Shown in pieces: positions 34,796 to 42,657 of a DNA stretch of 55,299 nucleotides (its first letter is position 1; each line of letters starts with the position of its first letter). The notes beneath the pieces were generated by a model that had not been told where the DNA came from, did no database searches, and was given only the letters and a program-made list of their open reading frames with translations. The position numbers were made by a program, and so were the translations under genes. The stretch spans positions 75,373 through 130,671 of the forward strand of contig DBWR01000012.1 of assembly GCA_002309305.1 (NCBI GenBank), in the 5' to 3' direction. Origin of the DNA: Treponema sp. UBA1233. Lineage in GTDB: Bacteria; Spirochaetota; Spirochaetia; Treponematales; Treponemataceae.

Positions 34796-35359
34796 TTATA
34801 AGGCCACGTCCACAAGCTGAGTATAGGGATCACAACGCGCAAGGCCAATCTGGACGCATCTGCATGAAGAAATCACTTGCGTTGTTTTTAAGAAGTCCAT
34901 GCCTTTTTCAAACTGACCATGATCCAGCTTTACGGCAAGGGCGATGTGCGGGTACCAGTTTTCCGGAAGATAGTTTCTGTTGTCGGCAGGTTCAAAATGA
35001 GCAAGGAACAGCTCGTGCAAAGTACTGTTGAGCCTTGAGAGTCTTTCGTTTTTTTCCGGCTTGATGAAAAGCACCTTGTCCAGAAAGCTTTCCACCCCCG
35101 AAAACTCCACATTCAGAGCACCGTCCGCCATGACATCTTTTGCCACACCCCCGGCAAACTCCGTGAACAGCTCCTTGACCTTTCCCTCATCCGCATCCTC
35201 CGCATGAAACATTCCCAAAGTAAGGTGAGGCGGAACAGAATTGCGGACCATATAGTCATTTTGAGTAAGCCCCGCAAGCTCAGAGGTAAGAGTGCGGATT
35301 TTTTCCGTGCTATCTTTGTCGAAATAGAGCGTTATTGCATAAGATAAATTTTGTTTCAT
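34796..35359 (-). CDS. 2H phosphoesterase (2'-5' RNA ligase-like)
   Basis: 187 residues. Two His motifs typical of the 2H superfamily are seen: PPHLTLG (His near 44) and YPHIALAV (His near 136), the second with Ala in place of the usual Ser/Thr. Members act on 2',3'-cyclic or 2'-5' linked nucleotides; the substrate here is unknown. It starts three bases after a small upstream ORF ends and could be co-transcribed with it. Confidence 0.75.
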   Translation of the reverse strand: MKQNLSYAITLYFDKDSTEKIRTLTSELAGLTQNDYMVRNSVPPHLTLGMFHAEDADEGKVKELFTEFAGGVAKDVMADGALNVEFSGVESFLDKVLFIKPEKNERLSRLNSTLHELFLAHFEPADNRNYLPENWYPHIALAVKLDHGQFEKGMDFLKTTQVISSCRCVQIGLARCDPYTQLVDVAL

Positions 35360-35362
35360 CTT

Positions 35363-35551
35363 TCAATCATCCTCCCAGGAGTCATATTCTCCGCGGCTTG
35401 CCTTTTTACTAGACCATCCCGCCGATTTTTCCTGCAGCATCTCCGCATCTTCCCGCCCCTGAAAAGTGCGCCATGAGTCGTAGCGGGAATCCTGTTTCAG
35501 CTCAGTCTCGCCTTTGTTTTTTTCGTGCAAATCCTCTATTCCATTCGCCAT
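35363..35551 (-). CDS. Small hydrophilic protein, unknown
   Basis: 62 residues, highly charged, no signal peptide. It contains YDSW twice (RYDSWRTF and EYDSWEDD), hinting at a short duplicated binding motif. AGGGGG lies about seven bases before the ATG and the stop is three bases before the 2H phosphoesterase, which supports it being real. No family recognised. Confidence 0.5.
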   Translation of the reverse strand: MANGIEDLHEKNKGETELKQDSRYDSWRTFQGREDAEMLQEKSAGWSSKKASRGEYDSWEDD

Positions 35552-35646
35552 GATCGTGCCCCCTGCCCTTGAGTCTACAACAATGGGGCCACTTTGTCCA
35601 ATAGGATTTGGTCGGCGGGAAATTTCAATTGGCAGTCAGTGGATTT

Positions 35647-36978
35647 TTACGTCTTGTCTATCAGTTTAGCAAGCCGGGAAATCATTTGCTTGTCGTGGGG
35701 GACGTGATGGTACAAGAGAGAGCGTACGTCTAGAAGAATGCCGTAGATTTTATGGTAAGGTTTTGTGACTTTTTCCGAATCCTGTGGAAGTACATAATCT
35801 GCCGAAACATAACCAATGTTCTCTGGCTCAGCGTTTTCTGCTGGCATGATAAATGCATTGTATATGGAACAATCTGAAATACTGTCACGGACATCATTCG
35901 GAAGTTTGCTTCGGTTGTCCTTGTTGTCAATGTATTCAGCATAAGCAAGCTGTTTCACAACACTGCTGCTGTCCGGAAGATGATTTGGATTTTTCGTGGC
36001 TCCGTAGCGGTAGTATTTTGAATCAAGAACAAATATTTTCTGATTCGGTTTTCCGCGGTTTGTAATCATGATTGTGTCCGGACGCAAGGAGCTTCGTTTT
36101 TCTGAATCAAACTCAAACGCTTTTGAACTTCCATTAAGACGCCAGTAGACTTTTGGATAAAATTTTTCCTTGTCTTTTTCGCCGTAAACAAAATCTACCA
36201 GCTGCTCCCACACATGATGGAAATTGTTCGTGCCGTAAATGAAATCTTTTTTTTCGTTGGAATTGTCAAGGTAGTTAATCATATCCAGCATGTTCTTAAA
36301 AAGATGTATTTCCTTTTCGTTAAAGGTAGAGGCAATTTTTGACTTTATGACAGAGCAAAAAAGAGATTTGTTGAAAACCAACGCAGTTTTTTGTGGCTTG
36401 TATGAACTAAAAAGGAACCCCAGCTTTTGAAAGCTTTCATACACGCAGTATTTGTGAATCAAAGTCAAAAGGGCATTTTCATTGTGAAGGGTTTTCTGTG
36501 TTATGAACTCTAAGTAGACTGGACTTTCGTCTGCAATCTGAGTTCTCACCTGTTTTATCGTGCGGCTCCAATTGATTTTTCCACTTGTGCCCCGTTTGTA
36601 AATCTGCTCTTTCTGCTGGTAGTAGCCGTGATTCAAAAAATCGCTGATGATAAAAAGATAGGCATGAATTGGAAACTCCACATTTTGATGTTTTGAGCGG
36701 AAGTCGTTTCTGTCAAGCTCCGCCTCTGGAATACCAAAAGAAGAGAGCACGCTGATTAGGTTTAAGACATCAAGACGGATTTGTTTTTCGTCAGAAGACT
36801 CAGGCTTTTTGTAGCCCACAGGAAAATGAATGGAAAGCTTTCCGTCAAGAAATCGCAGGCCCACAAATTTATCCACCTGCCCAGTTTCTTCGTCGCGGGA
36901 AGATTTATCATCAAAGTAAACGCAGACGTCCGAGAGAGAAGAATTTTTTTGTTTGTTTATTATTTCTTTTGCTTCCAT
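35647..36978 (-). CDS. LlaJI-family restriction endonuclease subunit
   Basis: 443 residues. Matches the LlaJI/R2 nuclease type: an N-terminal region of about 270 residues followed by a PD-(D/E)XK core with Asp301 (SLRPDTIMI) and the DSK motif at 319-321 (IFVLDSKYYRYG); Glu259 may complete the site. In LlaJI-type systems this subunit cuts DNA when driven by a McrB-like motor protein, recognising an asymmetric GC-rich site protected by two m5C methyltransferases. All these partners lie directly upstream. The target sequence of this copy is unknown. Last gene of the cluster, 30 bases after the motor gene. Confidence 0.85.
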   Translation of the reverse strand: MEAKEIINKQKNSSLSDVCVYFDDKSSRDEETGQVDKFVGLRFLDGKLSIHFPVGYKKPESSDEKQIRLDVLNLISVLSSFGIPEAELDRNDFRSKHQNVEFPIHAYLFIISDFLNHGYYQQKEQIYKRGTSGKINWSRTIKQVRTQIADESPVYLEFITQKTLHNENALLTLIHKYCVYESFQKLGFLFSSYKPQKTALVFNKSLFCSVIKSKIASTFNEKEIHLFKNMLDMINYLDNSNEKKDFIYGTNNFHHVWEQLVDFVYGEKDKEKFYPKVYWRLNGSSKAFEFDSEKRSSLRPDTIMITNRGKPNQKIFVLDSKYYRYGATKNPNHLPDSSSVVKQLAYAEYIDNKDNRSKLPNDVRDSISDCSIYNAFIMPAENAEPENIGYVSADYVLPQDSEKVTKPYHKIYGILLDVRSLLYHHVPHDKQMISRLAKLIDKT

Positions 36979-37008
36979 TTAGCTTGACCTGTCGGGACCA
37001 TTGCGATG

Positions 37009-38526
37009 TCATTCAGAACTTGATTCGGAGTTTTTTGAAGTGTCCGCTGACTGAAGTTTTTCCCCTAACCTACACTCATCACTAAAAACGGAAAAGCCTT
37101 TTGCAAGGAAAGTTTTGTGCAGTTCCTCAAAGTTCTTTATATCCCCCTTGAACATTTCCTGATGATAGAACTTGAATGCATCGTCCCATAGATATTTAAG
37201 AACTTTATCCGCAAAAACACTTGCTTTAATTTCGCCATTTTCAGCCTTCACGAACCAGCAGCCAAGCCGTTTGTCCTCCATGCTTGAAAGTCCGCCTTCG
37301 TTGGATTTTTCACCGATGACAGCGTTAATTGTCTCCTGAAAATCCTTCCAAGTGATTGACTGATTGTTCACGGTGATTGTTGCGTCCATCTGATTAGTGT
37401 CAGTGCATTCATTTTTGACAAGCTGCATGTCCCAACGACGCTGAAAGGCATTGTCCAGGGTGAATACGTTCTGGTCGCTGGTGTTCATTGTGGCGTAGAG
37501 AGAAAGATTTGGTGGCAAGCGGATGGATGTGTTTTCCGTGTACTCGATATTTCCAATCTGTTTAGTAGTTGGAGGGGACTTTTCCGAATAGCGTTCATTT
37601 TCACTGCGGATATAAGCATTGATGTCCAGATTTTCGATACTGTAAGAACTCCAACCGTCTGAGTCTCGGTCAAGCAGCTGGAACAAGTCTCCAAAAATTG
37701 CCGCCGCATTTCCACGATTTATTTCTTCTATAATTAAGTAATAGGTCTTATCTGGATTTTTGAGTGCACGCTTTAAGATACGGGTAAATGGACCTGCCTT
37801 AAAAGGATATTCAAGCCCTTTTTCAGTCTGAACAGGCAGAATCTGTCCCACGAAATCCGCGTTCGTGTATTCTGGGTGGAAGACAACACGCATTTTCTGT
37901 TCGTCAGGGAGTCCTTTTGTTGCCTCGTCGATTTTGTGGGATTTGCCTGAGCCGGGGACACCGTAGTAGATGGTTTGGGTGGGATAAATATTTGTACTAG
38001 AATTGTCTGGTTCGGTATTATGTCGTAAGGATTCTTCTTTTTTCGTAATAATGATGACAGGTTCTACTATAAATTCTCCATTATCAGTTTTTATAAAATT
38101 TAAAACCGAATTTTCACCAATTAAGAAATCACGAAGAATAAAATTTTTTGTACCGTCTACTCTATAGAGATAATAGCGTGTTGTAGTTTCATCGTTTATT
38201 CGAATCTTTACTTGATAGTTTATTCTTTCATTTGTACCAAACTGTTCTTCAATTTCATTATAATTTGTATCAAAGAAGTCAGAGTTAAAATCAGCTTTTT
38301 GAGAGCCATTCCGATAATAATATAATGGGAGATTTGAAATCAGTTTTGAGAAAGCAAGCAGAAAATCTTTCTTTCTAAGAGTCACTGTAATAATATCTCC
38401 ACTTCGCTTAGCTCCGAGAAAGTCAAAAATTTCTTTTGAAATATTTATGCTTGTTTCCTTAGAAAGGTTTTCAGAAAACTTGTATTTTGCATTTTGATTT
38501 TTTATCTGCCATTCAATTTTTTCCAT
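37009..38526 (-). CDS. McrB-like AAA+ NTPase subunit of the LlaJI-type system
   Basis: 505 residues. Residues 1-175 form a variable N-terminal domain, expected to bind DNA. The AAA+ core has Walker A GVPGSGKS (189-196), the McrB-type Walker B IIEEINRGNAA (265-275), sensor ATMNTSDQNV (345-354) and arginine-finger-like QRRWD (362-366). McrB-type proteins hydrolyse GTP or ATP, translocate and activate the partner nuclease. It sits four bases after methyltransferase 2. Base composition is more AT-rich than flanking core genes, as expected for acquired DNA. Confidence 0.88.
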   Translation of the reverse strand: MEKIEWQIKNQNAKYKFSENLSKETSINISKEIFDFLGAKRSGDIITVTLRKKDFLLAFSKLISNLPLYYYRNGSQKADFNSDFFDTNYNEIEEQFGTNERINYQVKIRINDETTTRYYLYRVDGTKNFILRDFLIGENSVLNFIKTDNGEFIVEPVIIITKKEESLRHNTEPDNSSTNIYPTQTIYYGVPGSGKSHKIDEATKGLPDEQKMRVVFHPEYTNADFVGQILPVQTEKGLEYPFKAGPFTRILKRALKNPDKTYYLIIEEINRGNAAAIFGDLFQLLDRDSDGWSSYSIENLDINAYIRSENERYSEKSPPTTKQIGNIEYTENTSIRLPPNLSLYATMNTSDQNVFTLDNAFQRRWDMQLVKNECTDTNQMDATITVNNQSITWKDFQETINAVIGEKSNEGGLSSMEDKRLGCWFVKAENGEIKASVFADKVLKYLWDDAFKFYHQEMFKGDIKNFEELHKTFLAKGFSVFSDECRLGEKLQSADTSKNSESSSE

Positions 38527-38530
38527 CTTT

Positions 38531-39616
38531 TTACACTCCGAGCTTCTGATTTACAAATATATAATACATAATTGCGTAAATGACATTTACACTTACTGCA
38601 TTTCCAGCTTGCTTATATAACGCTCCGTCAGACATTTTTAATTCATGAGGTTTCTTACAAAATTCCTTTGGAAAACCTTGGAGATTAAAAGCTTCTTCTG
38701 GAGTTAGTTTTCTGATATGATGAGTTGCCTCTTCTTCTTTTGTGTATTCATGTTCAAGATATGCAATCGGATTCTTGGAGCTGATAAATTCTTGACTGAA
38801 GTAATTATCCTGACAGGCACGATGCATTTTATGCATAGTTGCACACAAAGGGCGTGCCGTAAGAAGATTGATTTTTGAATTTGATTTGAACCCAGCTGTT
38901 CCGTTTGAAAGAATTGTTGGCTTTATCTTTTCACTAAGAAAATATTTTGCAGGAACGTCTTTCTCTAAAACATCAAGAGTTGTTTGCTGCTTATAAATAG
39001 ATTTCATTTCATCGATATGGACCTCAAAAACCTTTTTAATATTTTCTGCAGAAAAGTCAAAATCGTCTGGAATATTTTTTGTTGTTGCAAACATGATTAT
39101 TCTGTTTCGTTTTTGTGCGAGAGCAAAATTTTCTGTGTTGAAAATGCTTGAAAAAAAGTGATAACCAAGGTTTTCCAAATGAGCCTTTATTGTTTTAAAA
39201 GTATTTCCTCTGTCGTGTGTATAAAGATTTCTAACATTCTCCAACACAACAAATGGAATTTGTTCTCCCTGTTCCTTTTTTACTCGAAGAATCTTTTCAA
39301 TTTCAAAAAACATCGTTCCACGAGTATCAGAGAATCCTAGTTGGTCACCCATCATACTAAAGGGCTGACAAGGAAAACCTCCTGTCAGTAAATCAAAATT
39401 CAAATTGCGAATATTATCTTCATTTGAATTGAAAGCAACTATATCGCCCATTTCAATTTCGCCTGTTGTGTTATAATTTGCTTTATATGTTGTTATGGCA
39501 TTTTTCTCTATTTCAGAAAAAGCGACACATTTAAAAGGAATGTTAAAATCCTTCTGAATGAGATTTAAGGCTTGTCGGAATCCGCCAATTCCAGAAAAAA
39601 GTTCTACATGGTTCAT
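38531..39616 (-). CDS. DNA cytosine-5 methyltransferase 2 (LlaJI-type)
   Basis: 361 residues. Motif I ELFSGIGGFRQAL at the very start, catalytic Cys83 in GGFPCQPFSM (motif IV), VVLENVRNL (motif VI), QKRNRIIMF (motif VIII), RKLTPEEAFNLQGFP (IX) and YKQAGNAVSVNV (X). It methylates C5 of cytosine on one strand of the recognition site; the companion enzyme is expected to do the other strand of an asymmetric site. Its start overlaps the previous gene's stop by four bases. Confidence 0.93.
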   Translation of the reverse strand: MNHVELFSGIGGFRQALNLIQKDFNIPFKCVAFSEIEKNAITTYKANYNTTGEIEMGDIVAFNSNEDNIRNLNFDLLTGGFPCQPFSMMGDQLGFSDTRGTMFFEIEKILRVKKEQGEQIPFVVLENVRNLYTHDRGNTFKTIKAHLENLGYHFFSSIFNTENFALAQKRNRIIMFATTKNIPDDFDFSAENIKKVFEVHIDEMKSIYKQQTTLDVLEKDVPAKYFLSEKIKPTILSNGTAGFKSNSKINLLTARPLCATMHKMHRACQDNYFSQEFISSKNPIAYLEHEYTKEEEATHHIRKLTPEEAFNLQGFPKEFCKKPHELKMSDGALYKQAGNAVSVNVIYAIMYYIFVNQKLGV

Positions 39617-40926
39617 AGGAATTTTGCGATTCCTTTGCCGATTGCGAAGGCAAGCTTTACGGGAACGGCATTTCCTATCTGTGCATACCAGCTGTTCTGT
39701 GAACCATAGAAAATGTAATCATCTGGGAATGTTTGAATTCGTGCGGCTTCTCTTGGGCTAAGGCCTCGACTGCACCACGGATGGATGTACATATTGCAGT
39801 CGAATTTCATGTGAGAAGTTATTGTTTTGCAGATTTTATCTTCTTCAAGTTTGAAGTATTTATCTTTGAAAATGTCATTGCGGCTTTTGTAAGGCATTAT
39901 GTCCGCAATGGATTTATGCAAAGAATTTGCACCCTGAGGAAGGCGGGCATAAATCTCTATGTCACGAGGATTGTTATAACGATTCTTGTGGTTGTAAAGT
40001 TTATGTAGTTTTTTATTACCATTTATAAAGTGGAAAAAATCATTTTCTATATATTCAAAATCACATTCCGTAAAACCCGTATCAGAATCTTCAATATCAT
40101 TTCTGCCTTTTGTTTTTTTTGCCCCGAGTTTAGGAAGACCTTCTAGAGCATTCTTTAAAACAAATGATGTCTTCTTGTATTTGAAGATTTCACCAAATAC
40201 GATTTCTGGATTTATGCCAAGCCTATTTCCAATTACAATAAATCTTTCACGATGCTGAGGAACCCCAAATTCTTCTGCATATAAAAGATGAGAGGAGAAT
40301 TGATAGTGTTCTTTTTGATTTGAGTTAAGATATGTTTCAAAATTTTCTTTTATTTCCTCCCATTTGTTACTCATTCCCCGAACGTTTTCCATAATGAAAA
40401 ACTTGGGGCGAACAACAGAGAGAAGTTTTAGGTATTCTTTGTAGAGTTGGTTTCTTGGGTCATCTATAATTCTCTGGCGATTTGCCATTGAGAAACCTTG
40501 ACATGGCGGACCACCACAAACTAAATCAACGTTTTTAAAACGAGGAAGATATTCATCGATTTTTTCATTGAGTTCTTTTATATCGCCTACAAAATATTGA
40601 TCATCAGAGAGATTTCTATTTTTCCTGTATGTTTCATTAAACTGAGGGACTATTTCATTAACAAAAATTGGTGTAAAACCGGCCTGTTCTAAACCAAGTG
40701 AAAGTCCACCTGCTCCAGCGAATAAATCAATGAATGTATGCTTCCCTTGATTTTGCGTTAGCAAAATCGAATCCGTGTGACATTTCGGGGGCGTTGCGGG
40801 GGTGACCCCCGCAGAAGGGGTAGCCGATTCTTTAGATGAGGCGCAGGGGAAGGCTTTCCCCTCCTTTGTATCCTTTAAACCGAGGTTTTTGGTGCTGTTT
40901 TCGTTTTTGTTCATATTTTTACTCAC
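39613..40926 (-). CDS. DNA cytosine-5 methyltransferase 1 with palindrome-derived N-terminal extension
   Basis: 437 residues. Catalytic body from about residue 62: TFIDLFAGAGGLSLGLE (I), Cys142 in CGGPPCQGFS (IV), FIMENVRGM (VI), PQHRERFIVIG (VIII), LSPREAARIQTFP (IX), YAQIGNAVPVKL (X). Residues 1-61 (including KAFPCASSKESATPSAGVTPA) are not part of the family; residues 22-59 are translated from a run of three strong hairpins. GTG start at 40926 overlaps the upstream stop as GTGA with AGGA before it. A shorter protein starting at an internal codon is possible but no good ribosome site is seen there. Confidence 0.92.
   Translation of the reverse strand: MSKNMNKNENSTKNLGLKDTKEGKAFPCASSKESATPSAGVTPATPPKCHTDSILLTQNQGKHTFIDLFAGAGGLSLGLEQAGFTPIFVNEIVPQFNETYRKNRNLSDDQYFVGDIKELNEKIDEYLPRFKNVDLVCGGPPCQGFSMANRQRIIDDPRNQLYKEYLKLLSVVRPKFFIMENVRGMSNKWEEIKENFETYLNSNQKEHYQFSSHLLYAEEFGVPQHRERFIVIGNRLGINPEIVFGEIFKYKKTSFVLKNALEGLPKLGAKKTKGRNDIEDSDTGFTECDFEYIENDFFHFINGNKKLHKLYNHKNRYNNPRDIEIYARLPQGANSLHKSIADIMPYKSRNDIFKDKYFKLEEDKICKTITSHMKFDCNMYIHPWCSRGLSPREAARIQTFPDDYIFYGSQNSWYAQIGNAVPVKLAFAIGKGIAKFL
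40751..40861. repeat. Palindromic insertion inside the methyltransferase 1 gene
   Basis: Three hairpins in 111 bases: TTTTGC/GCAAAA with a 4-base loop (40751-40766), TGCGGGGG/CCCCCGCA with a 3-base loop (40795-40813), and GGGGAA/TTCCCC (40846-40861). All are in frame with the gene. The GC-rich composition stands out against an AT-rich gene. It looks like a REP-type element that landed in frame. Confidence 0.75.
40874..40890. other. Candidate recombination site A
   Basis: TTTAAACCGAGGTTTTT, inside codons 13-18 of methyltransferase 1. Same 15 flanking bases as site B at 42603-42619, but the central dinucleotide is GA here and TC there. The inner AAACC/GGTTT is palindromic. It may be a serine-recombinase crossover site; this is untested. 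Confidence 0.4.
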
Positions 40927-41141
40927 TGTAGTTTTCCTGTCTTGATTTCGTTTTTCAAATAATCATACACATAAAGGGGGCTTTGAAAGTAAAGTCCTGT
41001 TTTTGGGTCGCAAAGTTTCTGATAGAGTAGGGAATTATACACGGCTCGCAAAGCTTGCTCCACGCTGAAAGAAAAATCCCTTACGAGGTATGTTGCCAAG
41101 TCTCGGGTGGTACATTCAATCTGATATTCAACGTCATTCAT
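40923..41141 (-). CDS. Small protein of the DUF3990 cassette
   Basis: 72 residues, acidic/helical N-terminal half and the conserved-looking end DPKTGLYFQSPLYVYDYLKNE. Small proteins of this type accompany DUF3990 genes, as I recall; possible antitoxin or accessory factor. Its start lies eight bases inside the DUF3990 gene and its stop overlaps methyltransferase 1 by four bases, so it links the cassette to the restriction genes. Confidence 0.75.
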   Translation of the reverse strand: MNDVEYQIECTTRDLATYLVRDFSFSVEQALRAVYNSLLYQKLCDPKTGLYFQSPLYVYDYLKNEIKTGKLQ

Positions 41142-41625
41142 GGCAGAGTCCCTTGTTTACCAGTGTCTGAATCGCCTTTTCGGTACCAAAAAAGTATTGA
41201 AAGGTAACACCCTTCATGTATTTTAGCCTCTCAAGAAAAGTATCAAAAGAAATGTCTCCTTCAACAAGTCGGCGGATTTGGGCTCCAACTCTGTCATTTG
41301 CTATGGGACCTGTTACGATGTCGTAGCTGTGGGGACAATCTTGATTCTCTTGACTGCGATTTTTGAAGACAAAATCAGCCCATTCCCTTGAATATCCGGG
41401 AAATGATAAAACTTTTAAACTTCCGTTTTCCAAGAGGTTTTCATCAAATTCAAATTTCGTTACATAAGGCTCCGCACCGAAAAGACCGGCTTTGTAAGTT
41501 GCCATTTCATAAGCCTGTTCGAAATTATTAGAAAGATAGAAACCTCGGCCAAAATCCTTGTTGGGCTTTGAAAGACTTAAATCGATTTCTTTTATTTCTA
41601 CGGTTGAGCCATGATATAAAAACAT
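41134..41625 (-). CDS. DUF3990 protein, ADP-ribosyltransferase-like putative toxin
   Basis: 163 residues. The N-terminus FLYHGSTVEIKEIDLSLSK and then DFGRGFYLSNNFEQAYEMA fits DUF3990, a family placed with ADP-ribosyltransferases: His5 in YHGS and Tyr in GFYLS correspond to the H-Y part of the H-Y-E/Q triad. Such enzymes transfer ADP-ribose from NAD+ to protein or nucleic acid and often act as toxins. Target and activity are unknown. It overlaps DUF3791 by one base and the 72-residue gene by eight bases. Confidence 0.8.
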   Translation of the reverse strand: MFLYHGSTVEIKEIDLSLSKPNKDFGRGFYLSNNFEQAYEMATYKAGLFGAEPYVTKFEFDENLLENGSLKVLSFPGYSREWADFVFKNRSQENQDCPHSYDIVTGPIANDRVGAQIRRLVEGDISFDTFLERLKYMKGVTFQYFFGTEKAIQTLVNKGLCHE

Positions 41626-41849
41626 CAGAGATTTCCTCCGTGATTTTTACAGTACAATGAAAGGTCTTCGACAATATCTGTAAAAGCGAGGGTGTGCGCA
41701 ATGTTGTAGTGCTGGTTTATAAAATCTATAGCATTAAATCGGTCAAGATAGTTGAAAGCCTGTGTTGTGGAAAGCGAATATTTTTTTGCAAAATCGCTTA
41801 CAAGAGCTACCGTATATTCTATTTTATCTTTTGGATGTACTTCCTGCAT
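41625..41849 (-). CDS. DUF3791 protein, putative antitoxin
   Basis: 74 residues from ATG 41849 (GAGG six bases upstream; a TTG four codons earlier is less likely). The pattern KYSLSTTQAFNYLDRFNAIDFINQHYNIAHT and the tail LSLYCKNHGG is the DUF3791 signature. Found beside DUF3990, it is the likely antitoxin or regulatory partner. First gene of the overlapping string that ends in the LlaJI nuclease; 61 bases downstream of the recombinase gene. Confidence 0.8.
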   Translation of the reverse strand: MQEVHPKDKIEYTVALVSDFAKKYSLSTTQAFNYLDRFNAIDFINQHYNIAHTLAFTDIVEDLSLYCKNHGGNL

Positions 41850-41910
41850 AACAAACCTCAAACTGAATTATATCATAAAACTCATTTTCCTTCTATAGAT
41901 CTACCACTCT

Positions 41911-42552
41911 TTATCCGGCAATCATCTTCTGCACTTTGTTTAGGTTGCTCTTTGAATCCAGGGTCTTCTTGCTGATAAAAAGTTTCACAGTTTTCCGATG
42001 TGTTCCGTATAATTTCGCCATCTGATTCACGCTTGTTCCGGCAAGAATCATCACGCTAACCGCAAGTTCTGCACCGTCAAGCTTGCTTTTTTTGCTTGTT
42101 GAGCCAAGAGGCCGGCCTAGTTTTACACCCTCACTTTTTCTGAGCGCAAGTGCTTCTTTTGTGCGCTGGCTGATGAGGTTCCGCTCGATTTCTGCACTCA
42201 AACCGAATGCAAAGGCCAGAACCTTGCTCTGAATGTCGTCGCCGAGCCGGTAGTTGTCCTTGATGGTCCAGACCCGCGCGCCTTTTTCCATCAGTATGTT
42301 CAGCACTGACATAATCATAAAAAGGTTCCGTCCCAGCCGTGAAAGCTCCGAGCAGATAATAAGATCATCTTTTTTTACGCCTTCAAGCAGTTTCCCAAGT
42401 TCCCGCTTTTTGGGTTCAACGGTCCCGCTGATTGTCTCTTTAATCCATGAATCGACAGTAATCCCCTGTTTTTTGCAGAACTCAAGAATCTCAAACCGCT
42501 GGTTCTCCACTGTCTGCCTGTTAGTGCTCACTCGAATATATCCGTAGGTCAT
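41911..42552 (-). CDS. Serine site-specific recombinase (resolvase/invertase)
   Basis: 213 residues. N-terminal resolvase domain: YGYIRVSTNRQTVENQ with catalytic Ser9, then ICSELSRLGRNLFMIM with the conserved Arg residues, and RTKEALALRKSEGVKLGRPLGS as the E-helix and linker. The C-terminal HTH is SVNQMAKLYGTHRKTVKLFI. The length and sequence feel close to Mpi/Hin-type DNA invertases of gut bacteria. It lies at the head of the defence operon. Candidate crossover sites flank it (40874-40890 and 42603-42619). Confidence 0.92.
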   Translation of the reverse strand: MTYGYIRVSTNRQTVENQRFEILEFCKKQGITVDSWIKETISGTVEPKKRELGKLLEGVKKDDLIICSELSRLGRNLFMIMSVLNILMEKGARVWTIKDNYRLGDDIQSKVLAFAFGLSAEIERNLISQRTKEALALRKSEGVKLGRPLGSTSKKSKLDGAELAVSVMILAGTSVNQMAKLYGTHRKTVKLFISKKTLDSKSNLNKVQKMIAG

Positions 42553-42602
42553 GCTTTTAAGATAATGAAAAATACCTGAAATGGCAAAGAATAAATTGGC
42601 AT

Positions 42603-42619
42603 TTTAAACCTCGGTTTTT
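42603..42619. other. Candidate recombination site B
   Basis: TTTAAACCTCGGTTTTT, in the 105-base divergent promoter region between the recombinase and the PLD-helicase. Differs from site A only in the central dinucleotide (TC instead of GA), which is what orients crossover for serine recombinases. Confidence 0.4.
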
Positions 42620-42657
42620 TCTATCATACTTCCCACGCATAAGAGGAACTGCCTAAC

